A program made the translations under genes and the position numbers. Positions 1 through 5,800 of a stretch of DNA of 5,800 bases are shown here, piece by piece. The stretch's first letter is position 1. Each line of letters begins with the position of its first letter. Under the pieces are notes generated by a model. The model did not search any database. It was not told the DNA's origin and saw only the letters and a program-made list of their open reading frames with translations. This DNA is from Aequorivita sp. (lineage in GTDB: Bacteria > Bacteroidota > Bacteroidia > Flavobacteriales > Flavobacteriaceae), in NCBI GenBank assembly GCA_020435865.1, contig JAGQYZ010000163.1, positions 1 through 5,800 on the forward strand, given 5' to 3'.

Positions 1-27
1 ATTAAACAAGCTTTAAAAAATTTGTAA
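1..27 (+). CDS. ruvA: 3' end of upstream gene, probably ruvA (Holliday junction helicase subunit RuvA), partial
   Basis: Only the last eight codons and a TAA stop are visible, reading IKQALKNL. This fits the short helix that ends domain III of RuvA, the domain that contacts the RuvB motor. RuvA is the tetrameric subunit that binds Holliday junctions during branch migration in the cytoplasm. The main support is context: ruvA commonly lies directly upstream of sprA in flavobacterial genomes. The gene ends three bases before the sprA start, in the same reading frame, with no terminator between, so the two are likely on one transcript. Eight residues cannot identify a protein alone; another gene with a helical basic C-terminus remains possible. 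Confidence 0.6.
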   Translation: MKQALKNL

Positions 28-33
28 AATTTG
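13..33 (+). promoter_or_regulatory. A-rich translation start region and TTG start codon of sprA
   Basis: The bases before the TTG at 31-33 are almost all A and T (a six-A run at 15-20, then TAAAAT directly before the start) and contain no GGAGG-like Shine-Dalgarno sequence. This is typical of Bacteroidota, where A-rich leaders rather than strong Shine-Dalgarno pairing mark starts. TTG is chosen because the frame is closed by TAA at 25-27, no ATG or GTG opens a full signal peptide, and the first in-frame ATG (97-99) would lose the basic region and most of the hydrophobic core. The element overlaps the end of the upstream gene, so translational coupling is plausible. Confidence 0.6.
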
Positions 34-120
34 AAGGCAAAAAATTACGTTTACAAGGGTGGCTTTTTCAAGCTTTTAGCAATAGTAGGTTTCATAATGG
101 TCAGCAATGTTTCGCTGGCG
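31..120 (+). other. Sec signal peptide of SprA (residues 1-30)
   Basis: The N-region carries four lysines (K2, K4, K9, K14). The hydrophobic core LLAIVGFIMV (15-24) follows, then a polar SNVSLA and a predicted signal peptidase I site between A30 and Q31 (small residues S28 and A30 at -3 and -1). There is no cysteine, so it is not a lipoprotein signal. Export by Sec and then insertion into the outer membrane is what SprA needs. The segment is complete only if translation begins at the TTG at 31. Confidence 0.85.
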
Positions 121-3100
121 CAAGACTCAACCGCAACCGGGAATGAGATGGGAAGAATGGATTTGCCAACTCCCACTAGTATTCAGGATCTTTATACCTA
201 CGATCCCATAACCGATAGATATATCTATACCCAAACCTTGGGTAGTTTTAATATTACATATCCTATAATTCTTACACCGCAGGAATATCAGCGCCTCATT
301 CAAGAGGAGCAAATGAAGGCATATTTCAAACAAAAAATTGATGCAGCTGACGGGAGAAAAGAAGGTTCTGAGGAACAACAGAAAAATCTACTTCCAACTT
401 TTTATGTGAATGGAAATTTCTTTGAATCTGTTTTTGGAGGAAATACCATTGAAGTAATTCCACAGGGTTCCGTTGAAATGGACCTCGGTTTGCTTTATAC
501 CAAACAAGATAATCCACAATATTCGCCACGGAACAGAAGTAACTTTTCTTTTGATTTTGATCAACGAATCAGTTTAAGCCTTTTGGCAAAAGTAGGAACA
601 AGACTTCAGGTTACTGCAAATTATGATACGGAAAGCACTTTCGATTTCCAAAATCAGATAAAACTGGAATACACCCCAACAGAAGACGACATTATTCAAA
701 AAATTGAAGTAGGTAACGTTAGCATGCCGCTAAATAGTTCTTTGATTCAAGGCGCGCAAAGCCTTTTTGGGGTAAAAACACAACTTCAGTTTGGTAAGAC
801 TACCATTACAGGAGTTTTCTCTGAACAAAAATCAGAAACAAGAACAGTTACCGCTGAAGGTGGGGCAACCATTACGGATTATGAACTTTTCGCCTTAGAT
901 TATGATGACAACCGACACTTCTTCTTATCACATTATTTTAGGGACAACTATGACCGTGCTTTAAAACAATATCCTTTTATCAATAGCAACGTTCAAATTA
1001 CCCGAATGGAAGTTTGGATAACCAACCGCACCAGCCGCACCGAAAACGTAAGAAATATTGTGGCCTTGCAGGATATTGGCGAATCCGATCCTACTAATAT
1101 TGGATTGAATACTCCTCCAGGAGGTTTTATTAGGGCATCTCAAAATGCATATCCTGATAATGCAAACAATCTTTTTAACCCTTTTGGGATAAACGGTGGC
1201 CCGCCATCATTGCTAAATCCAGCAATCCGAGATGTGGCAAGTGTTGGTCAGGGTTTCACAGGTGTACAAGTGAGTGAAGGAACTGACTATGTTTCATTGG
1301 AAAACGCCCGAAGATTGGATGCAAGTGAATATTCACTTAACTCACAATTGGGATATATATCATTAAACCAACGGTTGACCAATGATGAGGTTTTAGCTGT
1401 ATCATATCAATTTACTGTTAATGGAAAGGTTTATCAAGTGGGTGAATTTTCAAATGATGGTGTAGAAGCAAACGGGGGTATAAACACTAATGGTGGTGGA
1501 GAAGTTGGACTTGCACAAAACCTTGTTGTAAAACTATTAAAAAGTAGTATTACCAATGTACAGGAGCCAATCTGGGATTTGATGATGAAAAATATCTACC
1601 CAATTGGTGCATACCAACTTGAAAAGGAAGATTTTAAGCTGAACATACTTTATACAGATCCCTCACCTCTTAATTATATAGAACAAGCCCAAGGTGGACC
1701 AGAACTTCCTGATGATGTGAAGAATCAAATTCTTTTAAAGGTGTTTAATGTTGATAGATTAGACTTTAACAATGATCCAGTACAAGGTGGCGATGGGTTC
1801 TTTGATTTTCTTCCGGGAATAACAGTAGATGCACAAAATGGACGGATTATTTTTACAACCGTGGAACCTTTCGGAAAACACTTGTTTGATAAACTAAATG
1901 TGCCCTCCATTCCAGCTAATTATGATATGCCAGCAACGTACAATGCAAATCAAGCGAAATACGTTTTCCGAACACTTTATACAGGAACAAAAACACAGGC
2001 AGAGCAGCAGGAAAGTGAGAAAAATAAATTTCAGTTAAAAGGAAGCTATAAATCTACAGGCGCCGATGGAATTCCGATTGGTGCTTTCAATATTCCGCAA
2101 GGCTCCGTTACGGTAACTGCTGGTGGGCGTACTTTGGTGGAAGGTGTTGACTATACCGTTAACTATCAATTGGGAAGGGTTCAAATTTTAGATCCCTCAT
2201 TGCTCAACAGCAACATTCCAATTTCGGTAAGCACCGAAAACAATTCATTGTTTGGACAGCAAAGCAAGCGTTTTACAGGATTGAACGTAGAGCATAAGTT
2301 TAGTGATAAATTTTTAGTGGGTGCAACCTACTTAAACCTGAACGAACGCCCATTGACCCAAAAGTCTTCCTATGGTGTAGAGCCTATCAACAATAGTATT
2401 TTTGGTATAAATGTGAACTACTCTACTGAAGTTCCATTCCTTACCCGTATGGTAAACCATTTGCCTAATATTGATACGGATGTTGAATCTAACGTTTCTT
2501 TACGTGGCGAATTTGCATATTTAAGGCCTGGTGCACCAAAAGTTTCTGATTTTGATGGAAAAACCACCGTATATGTAGACGATTTTGAATCTTCTCAAAC
2601 CGGAAATGATATTAGTACTCCTTTAAGTTGGTCTTTATCTAGTTCTCCCATTGGATATGGTGGTGAATTGGCCAATGACAATTTAGGTTATAACTACAAT
2701 CGTGCAAAACTGGCTTGGTACACAATTGACCCAATATTTTATAGCAGCCAAAGACCGGAAGGTATTAATGATGAGGATCTTTCTTCTCCTTTTACACGTC
2801 GAGTTTTTAGAGATGAAATTTTCCCAAATCAAGATATTATTCAAGGACAGACACAGGCTTTGTTCACATTAGATTTGGCATATTACCCATCAGTACGGGG
2901 AGAATATAACTATAACCCCGAGGCAGCAGGGGGCAATACACTTCCCAATCCTGAGAATCGTTTTGGTGGTATAATGAGACAACTGACTACAACTGATTTT
3001 GAAAAGTCAAACGTTGAATACATCCAATTTTGGGTAATGGATCCCTTCTATGAACAAAACACTGACAATCCAGGAGGGATGCTTAATTTTGACCTCGGAA

Positions 3101-5800
3101 GCATCTCTGAAGATGTTTTGAAAGACGGAAGAAAACAATACGAAAATGGATTACCTAAAGACGGGCTTGATGGAAATACAACAAGTACAGCTTGGGGTAA
3201 AGTACCCACCAATCAATCATTGGTTTACACTTTTGATACGGAAGGACAAGAGCGTATAAATCAAGATATTGGTTTTGATGGTTTAGACAATGCTGGTGAA
3301 GCTGCAAAATTCCCTGCTTTTGGAGGTCTTCCAGATCCTGCGAATGATGATTATCAATACTTTCTTCAAGCCGATGGAAATATTCTTGACAGGTATTTAA
3401 AGTATAATGGAACACAAGGAAACTCTCCTGTAGAAGTTACAAATACAAACCGAGGAAGCACTGCTCAGCCCGATGTAGAAGATATTAATCGTGATAATAC
3501 AATGAACACGATCGACAGTTATTTCGAATACAATGTGCCTTTCAGAAACCTCAATGGGCAACTAGATACCGATAACAACAAATATGTTACAGATGTAAAG
3601 ACCCAGCAAATAACCACACCAGACAACAACACTCTCGATGTGCGTTGGGTTCAATTTAAAGTTCCAATCAGCAAACCTGACCAAACCATTAATGGAATTT
3701 CAGATTTTAGATCTATCCGTTTTATGCGAATGTTCCTATCACAGTTTTCCCAAAACACTGTATTACGTTTTGGTACTTTGGAATTGGTTCGCGGTGATTA
3801 CAGAAGATTTGACAAAACATTGGATGATGTAACCTTTGAAGATCCATCAAATGATGACACCCTTTTTGAAGTGGGGTCCGTAAGTATTGAAGAAAACGAA
3901 AACCGTGAGCCTATTCCTTATGTATTGCCTCCAGGACTTCAACGTGAGCAGTTAAACAATAATAATAACATTATTCGTGAGAATGAACAATCACTTTCAT
4001 TGCGGGTTTGTGGTTTGGAGCCAAATGATGGCCGTGCGGTATATAAAAACTTTAATGTAGATATGCGCCAGTATAAAAATCTGGAAATGTTCATTCACGC
4101 AGAATCAATTATAGATAATAACAATTCTACAGAGCTTCAAAATGGTCAATTGGTGGCGTTTATGCGATTAGGAAATGACCTTACCAATAACTACTACGAA
4201 ATTCAAATACCTTTAAATCCAACAAATTTTGGAGCTCGAACGGCTGATGAAATATGGCCACTTGCAAACCGATTAAACTTACCTTTGGAACTTCTTCAAC
4301 AGATAAAAACAAAAGTACTTGGCGATTCAAGTTATGATCAAACAGAGGTAAACTTCTTTAACCAATCTGAACTTGATGGTGGTGCAACCAATGGTGAAAA
4401 TGAACTGCGGATAGGTATAAAAGGAAATCCAAGTTTCGGAAATGTACGAACCATAATGCTTGGAGTAAGAAACAGCACTAATGATAACTTGTGTGGTGAA
4501 GTTTGGTTCAACGAACTTAGGATGTCTGAGCTTAAAAATAAAGGTGGCTGGGCAGCGGTAGTTAGTATGGACGCCAATATTGCAGATTTTGCGACCATTA
4601 GCGCCACAGGGAAAAGAAGCACCATAGGTTTTGGTACCTTGGAACAAGGCCCAAATCAAAGAAGTCGTGAAGACTTACAACAATATGATGTGGTTACAAA
4701 CTTGAATCTTGGACAGCTACTACCAAAAAAATGGGGAATTCAACTCCCATTTAACTATGGGCGTTCAGAAGAATTGATAACGCCGCAATACGATCCCGAA
4801 TTTCAAGATATTGAGCTGAAATCTAGGCTGGACAATACAGATAGTCAAGAAGAAAAAGACAGGATAAAGAATCAGTCAGTAGATTATACCAAGCGTCAAA
4901 GTGTAAACTTAATTGGAGTTCGTAAAGAACGAACGGGAGATTCCAAAGCTAAAGTGTATGATATAGAAAACTTCACAGGATCTTTTTCTTACAACCAATT
5001 AGACCATCACGATTTTGAAGTGGAAGATGCAGTGGAACAAAACGTTCGCGTTGGTGCGACTTATAATTATAACTTCACGACAAAACCAGTGGAACCTTTC
5101 AAAAAGAATGATTCCTTGTTTATGGGGCAGTACTGGAAGTTTTTGAAAGATTTCAACTTTAATTACTTGCCGACCAATATTTCAGTTAGCTCTAATATTA
5201 CACGGCAATATAACGAGCAAAAATTTAGGGAAATTGATTTACAAGCTGGTAATATTGGTTTGCCAAGATTATATCAACGCAATTACCTTTTTGACTGGCA
5301 ATACACGATCAATCATAACTTGACCAAGTCATTACGATTGAACTTTACATCATCAAATAATATGATTGTAAATAATTATTTGGACCAAGATGGTGTTGTT
5401 AATAATGATATTGGAATTTGGGACGGCTTCTTTGAAGTAGGAGATCCAAACCAGCATTTCCAATCGCTTCAATTAAATTATGATTTGCCTTTCAGCAAGT
5501 TTCCATTTCTGAAATTTATTAGAGCTACCTACTCATATACCGGTGATTACCAATGGCAACGTGGAAGCCAACAATTTAATAACATACCCATTGAGTTGAG
5601 TGATGGAACGATAAATACGTATAATTTGGGTAATTCTATCCAAAATGCAAGTACACACCAAATCAACTCAAGCCTAGATATGAACGGATTTTACAGGTAT
5701 GTAGGGCTTACTAAAATCAAGAAGAGCAAACCAAAAAAATCAAAAGCAGCAGAAGAAGAAGGAGGAAAAGGCAATGAAAAAGGCGCTGGCAAAGAAGGAA
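31..5800 (+). CDS. sprA: SprA, giant outer-membrane translocon of the type IX secretion system / gliding motility protein, 3' partial
   Basis: SprA forms the outer-membrane pore through which T9SS clients, including gliding adhesins and secreted enzymes, leave the periplasm. In Flavobacterium johnsoniae it is a single-chain barrel of 36 strands that binds PorV, a plug protein and a peptidyl-prolyl isomerase. Here 1,923 codons are open without a stop, against a usual length of about 2,400, so the C-terminal fifth is missing. Recognised family signatures, in order, are FYVNGNFFESVFGG (124-137), IEVGNVSMPLNSSLIQG (225-241), FFDFLPGITV (590-599), YVDDFESS (848-855), YIQFWVMDPF (997-1006), DLGSISEDVLKDG (1021-1033), PDVEDINRDNT (1147-1157), RAVYKNFNVDMRQY (1335-1348), CGEVWFNELRMSEL (1488-1501) and VYDIENFTGSFSYN (1642-1655). 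Alternating polar/aromatic barrel-like strands dominate after about residue 1510. The start is TTG at 31, which gives an intact signal peptide; the ATG at 97 is the alternative. Codon use and composition look uniform, with no frameshift. The family assignment is very secure; the exact start is less so. Confidence 0.96.
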   Translation, partial: MKAKNYVYKGGFFKLLAIVGFIMVSNVSLAQDSTATGNEMGRMDLPTPTSIQDLYTYDPITDRYIYTQTLGSFNITYPIILTPQEYQRLIQEEQMKAYFKQKIDAADGRKEGSEEQQKNLLPTFYVNGNFFESVFGGNTIEVIPQGSVEMDLGLLYTKQDNPQYSPRNRSNFSFDFDQRISLSLLAKVGTRLQVTANYDTESTFDFQNQIKLEYTPTEDDIIQKIEVGNVSMPLNSSLIQGAQSLFGVKTQLQFGKTTITGVFSEQKSETRTVTAEGGATITDYELFALDYDDNRHFFLSHYFRDNYDRALKQYPFINSNVQITRMEVWITNRTSRTENVRNIVALQDIGESDPTNIGLNTPPGGFIRASQNAYPDNANNLFNPFGINGGPPSLLNPAIRDVASVGQGFTGVQVSEGTDYVSLENARRLDASEYSLNSQLGYISLNQRLTNDEVLAVSYQFTVNGKVYQVGEFSNDGVEANGGINTNGGGEVGLAQNLVVKLLKSSITNVQEPIWDLMMKNIYPIGAYQLEKEDFKLNILYTDPSPLNYIEQAQGGPELPDDVKNQILLKVFNVDRLDFNNDPVQGGDGFFDFLPGITVDAQNGRIIFTTVEPFGKHLFDKLNVPSIPANYDMPATYNANQAKYVFRTLYTGTKTQAEQQESEKNKFQLKGSYKSTGADGIPIGAFNIPQGSVTVTAGGRTLVEGVDYTVNYQLGRVQILDPSLLNSNIPISVSTENNSLFGQQSKRFTGLNVEHKFSDKFLVGATYLNLNERPLTQKSSYGVEPINNSIFGINVNYSTEVPFLTRMVNHLPNIDTDVESNVSLRGEFAYLRPGAPKVSDFDGKTTVYVDDFESSQTGNDISTPLSWSLSSSPIGYGGELANDNLGYNYNRAKLAWYTIDPIFYSSQRPEGINDEDLSSPFTRRVFRDEIFPNQDIIQGQTQALFTLDLAYYPSVRGEYNYNPEAAGGNTLPNPENRFGGIMRQLTTTDFEKSNVEYIQFWVMDPFYEQNTDNPGGMLNFDLGSISEDVLKDGRKQYENGLPKDGLDGNTTSTAWGKVPTNQSLVYTFDTEGQERINQDIGFDGLDNAGEAAKFPAFGGLPDPANDDYQYFLQADGNILDRYLKYNGTQGNSPVEVTNTNRGSTAQPDVEDINRDNTMNTIDSYFEYNVPFRNLNGQLDTDNNKYVTDVKTQQITTPDNNTLDVRWVQFKVPISKPDQTINGISDFRSIRFMRMFLSQFSQNTVLRFGTLELVRGDYRRFDKTLDDVTFEDPSNDDTLFEVGSVSIEENENREPIPYVLPPGLQREQLNNNNNIIRENEQSLSLRVCGLEPNDGRAVYKNFNVDMRQYKNLEMFIHAESIIDNNNSTELQNGQLVAFMRLGNDLTNNYYEIQIPLNPTNFGARTADEIWPLANRLNLPLELLQQIKTKVLGDSSYDQTEVNFFNQSELDGGATNGENELRIGIKGNPSFGNVRTIMLGVRNSTNDNLCGEVWFNELRMSELKNKGGWAAVVSMDANIADFATISATGKRSTIGFGTLEQGPNQRSREDLQQYDVVTNLNLGQLLPKKWGIQLPFNYGRSEELITPQYDPEFQDIELKSRLDNTDSQEEKDRIKNQSVDYTKRQSVNLIGVRKERTGDSKAKVYDIENFTGSFSYNQLDHHDFEVEDAVEQNVRVGATYNYNFTTKPVEPFKKNDSLFMGQYWKFLKDFNFNYLPTNISVSSNITRQYNEQKFREIDLQAGNIGLPRLYQRNYLFDWQYTINHNLTKSLRLNFTSSNNMIVNNYLDQDGVVNNDIGIWDGFFEVGDPNQHFQSLQLNYDLPFSKFPFLKFIRATYSYTGDYQWQRGSQQFNNIPIELSDGTINTYNLGNSIQNASTHQINSSLDMNGFYRYVGLTKIKKSKPKKSKAAEEEGGKGNEKGAGKEG
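394..1080 (+). other. First conserved SprA block (SprA N-terminal domain type), residues about 122-350
   Basis: This stretch begins with FYVNGNFFESVFGG and continues with IEVIPQGSVEMDLG (140-153), the strand-like FSFDFDQRISLSL (172-184), TANYDTESTFDFQNQIKL (195-212), IEVGNVSMPLNSSLIQG (225-241) and FFLSHYFRDNYDRAL (297-311). These are among the most conserved sequences of the family and correspond to the Pfam-type SprA N-terminal domain. From the known SprA structure I infer that it contributes early barrel strands and connecting loops. Block boundaries are estimated by eye. Confidence 0.7.
2548..3825 (+). other. Second conserved SprA block with Asp-rich loops, residues about 840-1265
   Basis: The block opens with YVDDFESS (848-855) and includes WYTIDPIFY (896-904), FRDEIFPNQDI (926-936), YIQFWVMDPF (997-1006), DLGSISEDVLKDG (1021-1033), an Asp/Asn-rich middle with DIGFDGLDNAGE (1079-1090) and DINRDNTMNTID (1151-1162), then FRSIRFMRMFLSQF (1226-1239). 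The mix of beta strands and long Asp/Asn/Gly loops suggests a folded beta domain rather than plain barrel strands; in SprA such insertions form extracellular caps or periplasmic domains. Which side of the membrane it lies on cannot be read from sequence alone, and the boundaries are approximate. Confidence 0.6.
5713..5800 (+). other. Lys/Glu/Gly-rich low-complexity linker in SprA, cut by the window end
   Basis: Residues 1895-1923 contain 10 Lys, 5 Glu and 6 Gly. The first part (1895-1905) is purely basic with seven lysines and no acidic residue; the rest is acidic and glycine-rich. The coding strand is strongly purine-rich here. The segment follows the barrel-like NGFYRYVGL (1885-1893) and looks disordered, as expected of a loop between barrel strands. 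The window ends inside it, so its full length is unknown. A charged, variable linker near this place is, to my knowledge, common in flavobacterial SprA. Confidence 0.75.

Noticed and set aside
14..33. Bacteroidota-type promoter -7 element (TAnnTTTG) just upstream of sprA
   Set aside because: The best match, TAAAATTTG at 25-33, has a three-base rather than two-base spacer and overlaps the start codon, so it could not serve as a promoter for a leadered sprA transcript. Any -33 element would lie outside the window.
3638..3832. A 64-codon plus-strand open frame
   Set aside because: It is an out-of-frame shadow within sprA, in a region where the sprA frame encodes family signatures.
3955..3969. 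AAC/AAT trinucleotide tract coding five asparagines (1309-1313) as a microsatellite
   Set aside because: Only five codons with mixed AAC and AAT. This is ordinary for an Asn-rich AT-rich flavobacterial gene, with no sign of instability.
4327..4659. Two overlapping minus-strand open frames (110 and 95 codons) and shorter minus-strand frames elsewhere
   Set aside because: They lie wholly antisense to a strongly conserved part of sprA, overlap each other in different frames, lack recognisable motifs and are explained by chance openness opposite a long coding frame.
4722..5739. Two seven-A runs (4725-4731 and 5733-5739), each coding Pro-Lys-Lys, as possible slippage or programmed frameshift sites
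   Set aside because: The sprA frame continues correctly through both with family-like sequence on either side of the first. The second sits in a Lys-rich linker where A runs are expected, and no downstream structure or useful alternative frame was seen.
1..5800. A previously undescribed system
   Set aside because: Apart from the first 27 bases, the whole window is a single copy of the well-described T9SS gene sprA. No second gene set, repeat array or RNA element is visible.

Overview
The window is almost entirely one very long gene. It is AT-rich bacterial DNA from a member of the Bacteroidota, most likely the family Flavobacteriaceae. The plus-strand frame that starts at base 1 is open from base 28 to the end of the window and encodes about 1,923 residues of SprA. 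SprA is the giant outer-membrane beta-barrel translocon of the type IX secretion system (T9SS) and is required for gliding motility; the Porphyromonas gingivalis orthologue is Sov. SprA is found only in Bacteroidota, and the A-rich start region without a Shine-Dalgarno sequence also fits that phylum.

Layout: bases 1-27 hold the last eight codons and stop of an upstream gene whose ending (IKQALKNL) fits the C-terminus of RuvA, the usual neighbour upstream of sprA in flavobacteria. After a single AAT triplet, sprA begins at a TTG codon (31-33). That start gives a complete 30-residue Sec signal peptide ending SLA/QD. Then come an N-terminal Gln/Glu-rich segment, a first conserved SprA block (about residues 122-350), repeated beta modules (about 410-740), a second conserved block (about 840-1265) with two Asp-rich calcium-loop-like motifs, a third block with the only two cysteines (1327 and 1488), and beta-strand-rich barrel sequence from about 1510. 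The window ends inside a Lys/Glu/Gly-rich linker (residues 1895-1923). Roughly the last 480 residues and the stop codon lie beyond the window if the protein has the family's usual length of about 2,400 residues.

How the genes relate: the upstream gene and sprA are three bases apart in the same frame with no terminator between them, so they are probably cotranscribed. Their jobs (Holliday-junction processing and protein secretion) are unrelated. I see no RNA gene, mobile element, CRISPR array or credible minus-strand gene. The window does not show a new system. The points worth checking are details of SprA: the TTG start and tight gene junction, the EF-hand-like loop, the cysteine pair, the repeated beta module and the charged linker.
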